DNA of 64,000 nucleotides, taken from positions 2,604,001-2,668,000 of the forward strand of contig NZ_CP154262.1 in assembly GCF_039529835.1 (NCBI RefSeq), read 5' to 3'. Position 1 is the first letter of the stretch. Each line of letters begins with the position of its first letter. Position numbers and translations under genes: made by a program. Below the pieces are notes generated by a model that had not been told where the DNA came from, did not search any database, and saw nothing but the letters and a program-made list of their open reading frames with translations. This DNA is from Arthrobacter sp. TMP15. GTDB taxonomy: Bacteria; Actinomycetota; Actinomycetes; Actinomycetales; Micrococcaceae. This document shows positions 1-9,032 of this stretch, in pieces.

Positions 1-1
1 G

Positions 2-2164
2 CGTAAACGCGAATATGCCGGCGCTCGCGGGACAAAGTTCGTGGTGTTTCCGGGCTCTGCCCTGTTCAAGAAATCCCCAGACTGGGTCATGGCTGCAGAA
101 CTGGTGGAAACTTCCCGACTCTGGGCTCGTGTAGCAGCCAAATTTGATCCGCTGTGGGCTGAGCAGGTAGCTCCGGATCTGGTCAAGCATACGTACAGTG
201 AGCCACATTGGTCCAAGAAAATGGGCTCTGTCATGGCGCATGAAAAGGTCACGCTATATGGGGTGCCCATTGTCCCCGACCGGCGCATTCACTATGGCCG
301 GATCGATCCCGAACTCAGCCGTGAACTGTTCATCCGGCATGCACTGGTGGAGGGCGATTGGCACACCAATCATAAGTTCTTCCACCGCAACCAGGCTGTG
401 CTGGCTGAGGTTGAAGAAATGGAAACCCGCATGCGCCGGCGTGATCTACGTGTGGATGATGAGACGCTCTTTGATTTCTATGACGAGCGTGTGGGTTCGG
501 AGGTGGTTTCCGAGCGGCACTTTGACAAGTGGTGGAAAGGGGCCCGGCATGAGTCCCCCGCGCTATTAGACCTTGACTCCCATTTGGTCATGGCGGAGGA
601 ACCCGAACTTGATGAAGCGGCATTCCCCAAGTTATGGAACCAGGACGGGTTTGAGCTGCCGCTGTCCTATGAATTTCACCCTACGGCGCCAGGCTCAGCC
701 CCGAATCCGTCCGACGGCGTGACCGTCCAGGTACCGTTGTTGTTCCTTAACCAACTCCCTGAGGCGCCGTTTAGGTGGCAGATTCCGGGGTTGCGCGCCG
801 AACTTGTGACGGCGTTAATCAAATCCTTACCCAAGGCGGTTCGGAAGAACTTCATCCCCGCCCCTGATGTGGCCCGGCAGGCAGCGGCCGCTCTGGCAGC
901 TGACTTCGATCCGTCGGTGGACGCTCTTGAGCCCTCGCTGGAATTAGCACTGCGGCGCATCAAGGGTCATGTTATTCCGCCGGGGTCGTGGAACTGGGAT
1001 GCCGTGCCCACGCACTTGCGCATGACCTTTTCCGTGGTGGATAAAAATAATCGAATCTTGGAGGAGGGCCAGGACCTCTCAGCATTGGCGTCAACCCTGG
1101 CAGGAGCCACACGTCGGGCCATCGCCGAATCATTGGGTGCCACGCCCAAGACCACGCAGGCTGGGCGGGCTCCGCTGAACACTCCGGCCAGCGCTGCCAG
1201 CGCCGGAAAGAACGGTGCAGCTAATCTGCCAACGGTGCCAGCGGGCACGGTACCAGGTGGCTCTGGGTCAGATAAACCTGGGTCAGAAAGCACGGGTATC
1301 CAGGAACGTTCCGGGCTCACCGAGTGGAGTGTTGGAAGCTTGCCACGCGAAGTCAGGCGTTTGGTGGCCGGGCATACCGTGACGGGTTATCCAGCTTTGG
1401 TAGACGAGGGGGCAACAGCGGGACTGCGCGTTTTCCAGCGTCAGGACGTGCAGGAATCTGCCATGCGCGGCGGCGTCATCAGACTGTTGGCACTGCGTGT
1501 GACTTCTCCTGACCGCTATGTGCTGGACCACCTTAGCAACACGGAAAAACTCACCTTCAGCCAAAATCCACACGGCTCCGTCACAGAGCTGATTGCCGAT
1601 TGCACGTTGGCCACCATAGATAAGCTCACCCCTGCACAGCTACCGTGGACGGACAAGGAATTCAACGCCCTGTATGAAGTGATCCGGGCGGAGCTTTTCG
1701 ACTCGGTGTTCTCGGTGACTGCCGTGGTGGAAAGGGTTTTGGCGGCCAATCTACGCATTCGCAAGGCGCTCCGGGATTCCACCAGTTTGCCCCTCATCAG
1801 CGCCCTGAATGACATCAACGAACAGCTTGATCTGCTGGTTTATCCCGGCTTTGTGGCAAAGACAGGTTTTTCCCAACTCAGCCAGCTGCCGCGTTATCTG
1901 ACAGCGATTGAGCGCCGATTGGAGCGACTACCCAGCAACGTTCCTCGCGACACGGCCTCAATGGCTGCCGTGCAACGTCTTGAAGACGAGTACGACGACG
2001 CCATGGCAGCTTTGCTGCCCGGGCAGCGTTCAACAGCCGGGCTGGAACACGTGCGGTGGATGATCGAGGAGTTGCGGGTTAGTTTGTTCGCCGTGGAGCT
2101 TGGAACAGCGTATTCGGTTTCCGAGAAACGAATCCGGGTGGCACTGGGCAAAGCAATGGCCTAG
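2..2164 (+). CDS. hrpA: ATP-dependent RNA helicase HrpA, C-terminal part (5' end outside the window)
   Basis: The frame is open from base 2, so this is the 3' part of a longer gene. The text resembles the C-terminal half of HrpA, a DEAH-box RNA helicase that acts on structured RNA or stalled ribosomes. It starts just after the helicase core (segment FPGSALFKKSPDWVMAAELV) and continues through the DUF3418 region to the end. The N-terminal Walker A and DEAH motifs would lie upstream. A Pro/Ala/Gly/Ser-rich, low-complexity stretch of about 55 residues (bases about 1135-1305) interrupts the conserved region and is probably a flexible linker. The gene converges on the BCCT transporter, with a hairpin between them. 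Identification is firm; function is inferred from family. Confidence 0.88.
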   Translation, partial: RKREYAGARGTKFVVFPGSALFKKSPDWVMAAELVETSRLWARVAAKFDPLWAEQVAPDLVKHTYSEPHWSKKMGSVMAHEKVTLYGVPIVPDRRIHYGRIDPELSRELFIRHALVEGDWHTNHKFFHRNQAVLAEVEEMETRMRRRDLRVDDETLFDFYDERVGSEVVSERHFDKWWKGARHESPALLDLDSHLVMAEEPELDEAAFPKLWNQDGFELPLSYEFHPTAPGSAPNPSDGVTVQVPLLFLNQLPEAPFRWQIPGLRAELVTALIKSLPKAVRKNFIPAPDVARQAAAALAADFDPSVDALEPSLELALRRIKGHVIPPGSWNWDAVPTHLRMTFSVVDKNNRILEEGQDLSALASTLAGATRRAIAESLGATPKTTQAGRAPLNTPASAASAGKNGAANLPTVPAGTVPGGSGSDKPGSESTGIQERSGLTEWSVGSLPREVRRLVAGHTVTGYPALVDEGATAGLRVFQRQDVQESAMRGGVIRLLALRVTSPDRYVLDHLSNTEKLTFSQNPHGSVTELIADCTLATIDKLTPAQLPWTDKEFNALYEVIRAELFDSVFSVTAVVERVLAANLRIRKALRDSTSLPLISALNDINEQLDLLVYPGFVAKTGFSQLSQLPRYLTAIERRLERLPSNVPRDTASMAAVQRLEDEYDDAMAALLPGQRSTAGLEHVRWMIEELRVSLFAVELGTAYSVSEKRIRVALGKAMA

Positions 2165-2230
2165 TTTCACGTGTGCTGCGCAGCCACCCAAGTCCTGAGC
2201 CAGAGTGGATAGACCTTTGAGGCAGCCAAA

Positions 2231-2266
2231 AGGGCTGGCACTTCGCTTTCCGCGAAGCGCCAGCCC
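2231..2266. terminator. Bidirectional hairpin between hrpA and the BCCT gene
   Basis: A long inverted repeat (AGGGCTGGC...GCCAGCCCT, extended by CTTCGC/GCGAAG) lies between the convergent stop codons. It has no strong T-run. A 13-base direct repeat (TCCTTCAGTGCAT) follows at about 2270-2302. The position fits a shared terminator. Confidence 0.6.
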
Positions 2267-2328
2267 TCATCCTTCAGTGCATCCCTGAATCCTTCAGTGC
2301 ATCAGTGGATCAGTGCCGAACGGTGACG

Positions 2329-4095
2329 CTACTGTTCCTGTTCAGAAACATCACCGCTAAGGGCCCCAGCGTCAGCTTCCACTGCATCGGTGGGTTTCAA
2401 GTCCTGAGACTGATGACCAAACGGGTCCATGCGCGGCCGCCGTTCTGGTTGAAGACGTCCACGAATCCGGGTGGTGAGCGAACGCAAGTTCAGTAGTGGC
2501 GAATCCTGGTTAGGGCCTTCAACTTCCAGGCCATAGAAATCTCCGATGTGCTCAAGGAAGGCCATGCGCCTAGCCTTCTCGTAAGCGCGGGACTCACGGG
2601 AGAACGCCCGGTAGGTTGACCAACAAATCAGGATCAGCACCAAGCTGAAAGGCAAGGCGATGATGATCGCTGCCGTTTTCAAGGCGTTCAGTCCACCGGA
2701 CAGCAGCAATGCACTGGCCAGCAGCGATGTGGCCAAGGTGAAGAAAATACGGATCCACGGCTTTGGTTCCACTTCCCCACCGCTGGCGATCATGCCCATG
2801 ACCAAAGCGCCGGAGTCGGCTGAGGTCACGAAGAAGATCACGATCATCAGGATCGCTCCGATGGTAAGCACCCCTCCTGCAGGTACCTCAGCCAGCATGG
2901 CAAACAGTGCACCAGCGGCATCAACTGTTCCGTCAGGGCCCACCAACCCGCCCTTGCCGGAGAGCTCAGAATACAGCGCCGTTCCACCGAGCACGCTGAA
3001 CCACAGCATTGTGAGTAGGGTCGGTACCAGAATCACTCCGGCCACGAATTGGCGCACCGTGCGACCCTTGGAAATCCGGGCAATGAAGATACCCACAAAA
3101 GGTGCCCAGGATATCCACCAGCCCCAGTAGAACGTGGTCCACGTTGACTGCCAGGCTTCGCCCTCCGCGCCGGTGAATGCACTAACGTTGAAAGCCATCC
3201 CCACAAAATTCTGCAGGTAGTTGCCCGTGGACTGCACAAAGTTGCGCAGCAGGAACTGTGTGGGTCCAACCACCAGCAGGAAGACTACAAAAACACCGGC
3301 CAGGATGAGGTTGGTGTTCGAGAGCCATTTCATACCTTTGCCCACACCCGAGAGAACCGAGAACAACACCAGGCAGGTCACCACCGCAATGATGACAAGG
3401 TCAATGAACATTGAAGAAGTGATCAGCCCGGCGCTTTCCAATCCCGCGCTGATTTGCAGCACGCCAAGGCCCAGTGAAGTGGCCACACCAAAGATCGTAC
3501 CGACTAAAGCGATAACGTCAATCACGTTGCCCAGCCCTCCGCGGACTCTGCTTCCGAGCAGAGGTTCCAGCGTCCAGCGGATCGATATTGGCCGTCCGCG
3601 TCGATGGATGGCGTAAGCCAAGGCCAGCCCGATGACTACGTAGATGGACCAGGCGTGGACTCCCCAGTGCAGGAAGGTCTGCGAGAGAGCGTGCTGAGCC
3701 AGCTCGCCGGGGGAACCGGTGGTGCCCGGTTTGGGGGAGGCATAGTGACTTAAGGGTTCGCTGACCCCGTAGAACACCAAACCGATTCCCATTCCGGCGG
3801 CGAAGAGCAGGGCAAACCAGGAACCAACCGAGAATTCCGGTTCGTCGTCGTCCTTGCCGAGCTTAATATCGCCAAACTTACCGAAACCCACCCAGAGGCA
3901 GAAGATCACCAAAGCGGTGGCCAGCAGCACGTAGTACCAGTTAAAGTAGCCGACAATTGTGCTTTGGATCCCAGAAAACAGTGTCTCTGCGGCGTTGGGG
4001 GTGATGATGGCAAACAGCGTGAAAAATATGACGATCACGGCTGTGGGCCAAAAGACCCAGCGATGGACCCGAGGCTTAGATTTTGTTTCTGACAT
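2329..4095 (-). CDS. BCCT family transporter (betaine/ectoine/choline type)
   Basis: This 588-residue protein belongs to the betaine-carnitine-choline transporter family, sodium-coupled symporters that import compatible solutes. The glycine-rich unwound helix reads AAGMGIGLVFYGVSEP near residue 100; the GMGIG form is the one found in Na+-coupled members such as BetP rather than in CaiT. The family tryptophan signature is visible as TTFYWGWWISWAPFVG around residue 325. About twelve membrane segments are apparent. The C-terminal tail (last about 80 residues) is hydrophilic and mixed-charge, with arginines then acidic residues, as in osmosensing BetP-like proteins. The gene appears monocistronic. 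The exact substrate cannot be read from the sequence. Confidence 0.88.
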   Translation of the reverse strand: MSETKSKPRVHRWVFWPTAVIVIFFTLFAIITPNAAETLFSGIQSTIVGYFNWYYVLLATALVIFCLWVGFGKFGDIKLGKDDDEPEFSVGSWFALLFAAGMGIGLVFYGVSEPLSHYASPKPGTTGSPGELAQHALSQTFLHWGVHAWSIYVVIGLALAYAIHRRGRPISIRWTLEPLLGSRVRGGLGNVIDVIALVGTIFGVATSLGLGVLQISAGLESAGLITSSMFIDLVIIAVVTCLVLFSVLSGVGKGMKWLSNTNLILAGVFVVFLLVVGPTQFLLRNFVQSTGNYLQNFVGMAFNVSAFTGAEGEAWQSTWTTFYWGWWISWAPFVGIFIARISKGRTVRQFVAGVILVPTLLTMLWFSVLGGTALYSELSGKGGLVGPDGTVDAAGALFAMLAEVPAGGVLTIGAILMIVIFFVTSADSGALVMGMIASGGEVEPKPWIRIFFTLATSLLASALLLSGGLNALKTAAIIIALPFSLVLILICWSTYRAFSRESRAYEKARRMAFLEHIGDFYGLEVEGPNQDSPLLNLRSLTTRIRGRLQPERRPRMDPFGHQSQDLKPTDAVEADAGALSGDVSEQEQ

Positions 4096-4210
4096 TTTTC
4101 CAGCATAAGCGAATTTGTTTCCGCCATACCAAGTTTAAAACAAGGAGAAATACTCACACCACCGCCATGACGGGATTTCTTTCTCCCTCAAGTGAGCCGT
4201 TTCACCTCAC

Positions 4211-4639
4211 CTAGGAAGCTGGAACGAACTCCTCGTGACCGGCCGCGCGCAGCGCAACACGAATCTTCTCAGCGTTGGCGTCCATAACCGCTGGCTCCGG
4301 AGCGTTATCAACTGTTTCGAAATCGAAGTTCTCCATACCGTAGGCCGGGAAGACGTGCACGTGCAGGTGCTCAACTTCAAAGCCGGCGATGGTCAGTCCT
4401 GAGCGAGGAGCGTCGAAGGCGGCTAGTTGGGCCTGGCCAATCGTATGAGCAACCAGCATTAGCTTGCTCACAAGCTCCGGTGCTGCATCCGTCCACTTGT
4501 CCACTTCCAACCGGGGCACAACCAGCACGTGTCCATCAGTCAAAGGACCAATGGTCAGAAATGACACGCAGTCTGCGTCCTTCCAGACGAATCGGCCGGG
4601 AATCTCGCCATTGATGATTTTACTGAACAAAGTACTCAA
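4211..4639 (-). CDS. HIT family nucleotide hydrolase/transferase
   Basis: The protein is 142 residues, the usual length for a HIT protein. The histidine triad HLHVHVF is at residues 91-97, and the N-terminal FSKIINGEIP and GHVLVVP motifs are in their standard places. Members hydrolyse nucleotide phosphoramidates or dinucleoside polyphosphates; the substrate here is unknown. The start is TTG, supported by an upstream GGGAG and by the fit of the N-terminus to the family. It lies 32 bases downstream of the alcohol dehydrogenase gene in the same direction and may be co-transcribed with it. Confidence 0.88.
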   Translation of the reverse strand: MSTLFSKIINGEIPGRFVWKDADCVSFLTIGPLTDGHVLVVPRLEVDKWTDAAPELVSKLMLVAHTIGQAQLAAFDAPRSGLTIAGFEVEHLHVHVFPAYGMENFDFETVDNAPEPAVMDANAEKIRVALRAAGHEEFVPAS

Positions 4640-4671
4640 GAATTACTCCCTAAAGAAGGTGAAAAGAAGAG

Positions 4672-5721
4672 TTAAAGAGTGCTTGCATCAAGCACGAATC
4701 GGTATTTGACGTCACCGGCAACCATCCGGTCGTAGGCCTTGTCCAATTCGCTGGCTGACACCATTTCAATATCGCAGACAACACCGTGTTCGGCACAGAA
4801 GTCAAGCATTTCCTGGGTCTCAGCAATCCCGCCAATCAAGGAACCGCCGTAAGCGAGACGCTTGCGAATCAGCAGCCCCGGTTCCACAGCCGGCATCTCT
4901 TCCGACGGCAGACCCAACTGGATCAACGCACCGTCACGGGCCAGCGTTCGCAGGTAAGGGTTAAGATCGTGAACCGCAGCCACAGTGTCCAAAATGGCGT
5001 TCAATGTATGCTTTGCCCCGGCCATTGAATCGCTGTCGGTGGAGATCACCACGTTATCTGCACCAAGGGCCAGAGCGGCATCAACCTTCGCCGGAGAGGT
5101 TGTAAAAACAGTAACCTTGGCCCCGAGTGCCTTGGCGATCTTCACACCCATGTGGCCAAGACCGCCCAAACCAATCACACCCACACTGTCTCCGTCCTGG
5201 ACATCCAGGTAGCGCAGTGGTGAGTAGGTGGTGACGCCGGCACATAGCAGAGGTGCTGCAGCTGCCGGGTCCATGCCTTCGGGAATGTGCAAAACATAGT
5301 TTTCATCCACAACAATGGCTTGTGAATAGCCGCCTTGGGTGATGACTGAACCATTGCGTTTATCCGGTGCACCGTAGGTACCAACCATGCCAACTTCACA
5401 GTACTGCTCAAAGCCTTCCAAGCATGAGTCGCATTCCCGGCAGGAATCAACCATGCAGCCAACACCAACGCGCTGGCCCACAGTGAAGCCCTCCACGGAA
5501 TCGCCAACGCGGCTAACAATGCCAACAATTTCATGCCCGGGTACCAGCGGGTACTTTGTGGTTCCCCATTCCGAGCGGATGCTGTGCACATCAGAGTGGC
5601 ACAGTCCACAGAATTCAATAGCAATTTCAACATCGTGGGCACCTGGTTCACGGCGTTCGATGGTGCTGGGCGTGAGCCCGGAGGTGGGTGATTGAGCTGC
5701 ATATGCTTTTACGTGGGTCAT
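4672..5721 (-). CDS. Zinc-dependent NADP(H) alcohol/aldehyde dehydrogenase (CAD/YahK type)
   Basis: This 349-residue medium-chain dehydrogenase has catalytic zinc ligands at Cys41 (GLCHSD), His63-Glu64 (GHE) and Cys160. The structural-zinc cysteines are at 94, 97, 100 and 108. The nucleotide-binding motif GLGGLG is at 184-189. It resembles the cinnamyl-alcohol-dehydrogenase/YahK group, which reduces a broad range of aldehydes with NADPH. Its ATG overlaps the TGA of the sulfurtransferase gene in an ATGA arrangement, so the two are probably translationally coupled. The physiological substrate is not evident. Confidence 0.9.
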   Translation of the reverse strand: MTHVKAYAAQSPTSGLTPSTIERREPGAHDVEIAIEFCGLCHSDVHSIRSEWGTTKYPLVPGHEIVGIVSRVGDSVEGFTVGQRVGVGCMVDSCRECDSCLEGFEQYCEVGMVGTYGAPDKRNGSVITQGGYSQAIVVDENYVLHIPEGMDPAAAAPLLCAGVTTYSPLRYLDVQDGDSVGVIGLGGLGHMGVKIAKALGAKVTVFTTSPAKVDAALALGADNVVISTDSDSMAGAKHTLNAILDTVAAVHDLNPYLRTLARDGALIQLGLPSEEMPAVEPGLLIRKRLAYGGSLIGGIAETQEMLDFCAEHGVVCDIEMVSASELDKAYDRMVAGDVKYRFVLDASTL

Positions 5722-6581
5722 GGACCAAGCCTATCGCCGTTGGTGTCCATCCCAACAGTGGGAACAGTTTCTACCGCCCGCTCGCCCTGGTTTGACCAGG
5801 CAGACCACGACCCCGGATAAAGTGCCGCCTTGAAGCCGGCTATTTCAAGGGCAGCGATCTGATGCGCGGCGGTGACGCCAGAACCGCAATAAACAGCCAC
5901 GGAACTTCCAGGGGCTACTCCCAATGCCGTAAATCTGACATGCAGCTTATCCGCCGCTAAAAATGAGGCATCCGGCGCCAAATTTTCGGCTGTTGGCGCA
6001 CTGACAGCGCCGGGAATATGCCCGGCTCTCGGGTCAATCGGCTCCACTTCGCCCCGGTACCGCTCCCCTGCCCTGGCATCCAACAACACCCCGTCGAAGT
6101 TAGCTGCACCATCACTATCGATGGTTTCCATCGCCCCAAAATGTACGACGGCGTTGCCCGGCTCCGGCTGTACCTCACCGTCTTCGAGCGGCAGTTTAGC
6201 CAAACGCCAAGCTGCCAGCCCGCCGTCGAGCAAGTAAACATTCGCCAAGCCCGCGTGGCGCAAGAGCCACCAGGCACGGGCAGCCGCGGTGGCGCCGGAG
6301 TCGTCGTAAACCACGACTGTGTCATTTTCATTGATGCCCCACATGCGGACTGTGTGGGCAAAGTCAGCCTCGGCGGGCAAAGGGTGGCGGCCATCCTGGG
6401 GAACCCCGTGGGATGCCAGTTGAGAATTCATGTCCCCGAAGACGGCACCGGGAATGTGCCCGGCCAGGTAATGCTCATGGCCGTGCGGGTCCCCCAGCGC
6501 CCACCGCACATCCAGCAGCACTGTTCGTTTGTTTTGACTCAACCGGTCGTTGAGGTTTGCAACACTGATCAGAACTGACAT
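5718..6581 (-). CDS. sseA: Thiosulfate/3-mercaptopyruvate sulfurtransferase
   Basis: Two rhodanese domains make up the 287-residue protein. The second domain carries the active-site Cys at about residue 232 in the loop CGSGVTA, the form typical of 3-mercaptopyruvate sulfurtransferases. An upstream in-frame extension exists, but the start at 6581 is chosen because AAGGAG precedes it and the text before it is not family-like. The enzyme transfers sulfane sulfur from mercaptopyruvate or thiosulfate to an acceptor. It is divergent from the Cds1-like gene and coupled by a 4-bp overlap to the dehydrogenase gene. Sulfur or cysteine metabolism is therefore the likely shared theme. Confidence 0.9.
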   Translation of the reverse strand: MSVLISVANLNDRLSQNKRTVLLDVRWALGDPHGHEHYLAGHIPGAVFGDMNSQLASHGVPQDGRHPLPAEADFAHTVRMWGINENDTVVVYDDSGATAAARAWWLLRHAGLANVYLLDGGLAAWRLAKLPLEDGEVQPEPGNAVVHFGAMETIDSDGAANFDGVLLDARAGERYRGEVEPIDPRAGHIPGAVSAPTAENLAPDASFLAADKLHVRFTALGVAPGSSVAVYCGSGVTAAHQIAALEIAGFKAALYPGSWSAWSNQGERAVETVPTVGMDTNGDRLGP

Positions 6582-6651
6582 TTGCGGCTCCTTGGTCGTT
6601 GAGGAAACGGACTCCACGAACAAATCTACGCCAGTGCATACACTTGGTTTT

Positions 6652-7761
6652 ATGAACCCAACAGCATCGAACACTTCCGCCGTGTCCACAGCGCACGCGG
6701 ATAGGGTGTGGACCCGTACCGCGATTGGTAAAGTACAGGCCGAGAACAACCGCTCAGCTGACACCCATCTGTACAAGATCGAGCTGCCTGCGCAGTGGGG
6801 CGTTGACCTGTATGTGAAGGATGAGTCGTGCCATAGGACCGGCAGCTTAAAGCATCGCTTGGCCAGGTCCCTGTTCCTGTTTGCACTGGTAAATGGGCAG
6901 ATTCATGAGGGCACCACAGTGGTGGAAGCGAGCTCCGGCAGCACAGCGGTTTCTGAAGCTTATTTTGCGCAACTGCTTGGCCTGGACTTCGTTGCCGTGA
7001 TGACCCGTTCCACAAGCCCGGAAAAGATTGCCTTAATTGAGCAGTTTGGTGGGCGCTGCCACTTGGTTGATCAGGCCGATGAGGTGTATTCGGCAGCCAC
7101 AGCCATTGCCACCGAACACAACGGCCACTACATGGATCAATTCACCTATGCCGAACGGGCCACCGATTGGCGTGGCAATAACAACATCGCCGAATCCATT
7201 TTCAATCAGTTGGAGCATGAGCGGTTCCCTGATCCCAGCTGGGTGGTTGTTGGTGCCGGCACTGGCGGTACTTCGGCCACGATTGGCCGTTACATTCGTT
7301 ACCACGGCCACAGCACCCAGCTTGCCGTGGTTGATCCCGAGGGTTCAGCGTTTTATCCGGCGTGGAAATCTGGGGATCTTTCCATTGTCACAGGAAACTC
7401 TTCCCGGATCGAAGGCATTGGGCGCCCGCGAGTGGAGCCCAGTTTTGTCCCTGGCGTGATTGATACCATGATGGAAATTCCTGACGCCGCATCCGTGGCA
7501 GCCATGATGCACTTTGAACACCTGACAGGGTTGCATGCAGGACCCTCCACCGGCACAAATTTGTGGGGCGTATGGCAGCTGGTGGCGCAGATGATTGCCA
7601 AGGGTGAAGGTGGCAGCATTGTGACATTGATGTGCGACGGCGGCGAACGCTACGGTGGCAGCTACAACAACGCGCAATGGCTGGGCGAGAAGGGGCTGGA
7701 TCCGGCACCCCATCTGCAGGCCATCGAGGACTTTTTTGCCAGTGGTCTTTGGCACGGCTAA
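6652..7761 (+). CDS. cds1: PLP-dependent cysteine synthase-fold enzyme, Cds1-like L-cysteine desulfhydrase
   Basis: This is a fold-type II PLP enzyme of about 369 residues. The PLP lysine is Lys67 within TGSLKHRLA, followed by the substrate loop SSGSTAVSE and the phosphate-binding [10 protein letters not shown]. The sequence resembles mycobacterial Cds1, which degrades cysteine to H2S, pyruvate and ammonia, more than it resembles CysK. The open frame extends to 6550, but the extension covers the divergent promoter region and sseA, so the ATG at 6652 is preferred; no clear ribosome-binding site is seen. Being back to back with a mercaptopyruvate sulfurtransferase suggests shared control of sulfide production. 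That link is inference. Confidence 0.82.
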   Translation: MNPTASNTSAVSTAHADRVWTRTAIGKVQAENNRSADTHLYKIELPAQWGVDLYVKDESCHRTGSLKHRLARSLFLFALVNGQIHEGTTVVEASSGSTAVSEAYFAQLLGLDFVAVMTRSTSPEKIALIEQFGGRCHLVDQADEVYSAATAIATEHNGHYMDQFTYAERATDWRGNNNIAESIFNQLEHERFPDPSWVVVGAGTGGTSATIGRYIRYHGHSTQLAVVDPEGSAFYPAWKSGDLSIVTGNSSRIEGIGRPRVEPSFVPGVIDTMMEIPDAASVAAMMHFEHLTGLHAGPSTGTNLWGVWQLVAQMIAKGEGGSIVTLMCDGGERYGGSYNNAQWLGEKGLDPAPHLQAIEDFFASGLWHG

Positions 7762-7809
7762 GCCACTGCCGCTCAAGGATCCTCGGCGTGCTTTCCTGAA
7801 GTGTTCAGG

Positions 7810-8466
7810 CTAGATTTCCACCGATTGCCCGGCGTGCAGGTGCCGGAACTTCACTCCATGAAGTCCGCCAATCCTGGCGATATGGGACTCCGTGAACGCC
7901 AATCCCTGCTCGTTAAGCAGCCCGTCGTGGATCTGAAAGGCGTGCGGGGCCCGGACCGAGACAACAAAGTCAACCACTTCACAGACTTTTGACCAGGGCG
8001 CGTGAACCGGCACCAAAAGCGTACCCACACTCACCCCGTGGGGGACTATCAGCGAATCTCCGGGGTGGTAGAGGTCATCGTCGATTAAGTACCCCACGTT
8101 GGCCACAACCGGAATCGAGGGATGGATTACTGCGTGTTGACCGCCAAAACATTGCACGGCGAATCCTGCAACAGCAAAAGTATCACCGGCAGCGGCGTCA
8201 AGGATCCGTCCTTCATAGCCAGAGGCCCGTATCCTCAGGTCCCGAGCCACACCAGCCGGGGCGTAAACCAGTAACGCTGGTGCGTTGGCCAGAGCGTGAG
8301 CCAGCACCTCGCCGTCGTAATGATCGGCGTGTTCGTGGGTAATGAGCACAGCGTCGGCGCCTTCAAGGGCTGTGGCCGACTCGGAGAAAACACCCGGGTC
8401 CAGGACCAACACGCGGCCATCCTGCTCAAGGCGAACGCAAGCGTGGGTGTACTTTGTGAGCAACAT
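7810..8466 (-). CDS. MBL-fold metallo-hydrolase (UlaG-like)
   Basis: The 218-residue protein has the metallo-beta-lactamase motif HEHADHYD at about residues 44-51, and further conserved histidines and Asp near 114 (GGQHAVI) and about 136 (YHPGDS). It starts directly with the beta-strand MLLTKYTHACVRLE, as in stand-alone UlaG-like hydrolases. It lacks the extra domains of RNase J or lactonases of known specificity, so no substrate is proposed. It converges on cds1 and is divergent from the zur gene. Confidence 0.8.
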   Translation of the reverse strand: MLLTKYTHACVRLEQDGRVLVLDPGVFSESATALEGADAVLITHEHADHYDGEVLAHALANAPALLVYAPAGVARDLRIRASGYEGRILDAAAGDTFAVAGFAVQCFGGQHAVIHPSIPVVANVGYLIDDDLYHPGDSLIVPHGVSVGTLLVPVHAPWSKVCEVVDFVVSVRAPHAFQIHDGLLNEQGLAFTESHIARIGGLHGVKFRHLHAGQSVEI

Positions 8467-8583
8467 GCTGCCAGCATATGCCTGACTCCCCCCGCCCCAC
8501 CATGGAATGCCCGCACAAATGTTCCCCTGCAGGTGCGCTAGGCTGGTTGATTGAATCCCGCAACGAGGAAATGAGTTGGCACA

Positions 8584-8994
8584 ATGTCAGATGTCCCGGT
8601 GAAGGAGCAGCGCGTCACCAAGCAGCGCATCGCTATCAGCGCCGCCATGGACACCTTGGATGACTTTGTCAGCACGCAGGAACTGCACCGTAAACTGCAT
8701 GGGCAAGGTACCCGGGTTTCCCTGGCCACAACCTACAGGATCTTGGCGTCCATGGCCGAAGAGGGACTACTGGATACCCTGCGCAACAGTGACGGTGAGG
8801 CCGTTTACCGTCGCTGCAACGCCACAAACCACCACCACCATCTGCTATGTAGAAACTGTGGCAAAACCGTAGAGGTTGAGGCGCCGGCGGTGGAAAGCTG
8901 GGCGGCCAGGATCGCCCAAGAAAACGGTTTCACCCAAGTTCAGCACACAGTGGAAATCTACGGTCTCTGCCCGGAGTGCTCGGCCAAGAGATAG
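8584..8994 (+). CDS. zur: Fur family transcriptional regulator, Zur-like
   Basis: The 136-residue protein has an N-terminal winged helix (ATTYRILASMAEEGLLD around residues 48-65). A histidine run and two cysteine pairs (CRNC and CPEC) form the structural zinc site. Spacing and neighbours fit Zur/FurB, the zinc-responsive repressor of zinc uptake genes. The nearby zinc/manganese-type ABC operon on the opposite strand is a natural target. The assignment to Zur rather than Fur or PerR rests on resemblance and context. Confidence 0.8.
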   Translation: MSDVPVKEQRVTKQRIAISAAMDTLDDFVSTQELHRKLHGQGTRVSLATTYRILASMAEEGLLDTLRNSDGEAVYRRCNATNHHHHLLCRNCGKTVEVEAPAVESWAARIAQENGFTQVQHTVEIYGLCPECSAKR

Positions 8995-9032
8995 ACTCGC
9001 TAGGCGTTGATGTGAACTGGCATACTAATGCC

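Noticed and set aside
967-1320. Long open frames antisense to hrpA, kgd, aroA, ftsE and other genes
   Set aside because: They follow codon-position G+C bias of the real gene on the other strand and show no family resemblance or ribosome-binding sites.
6582-6776. N-terminal extension of the sulfurtransferase
   Set aside because: The extra 65 residues are not family-like, overlap the cds1 start region and follow no ribosome-binding site; AAGGAG precedes the ATG at 6581.
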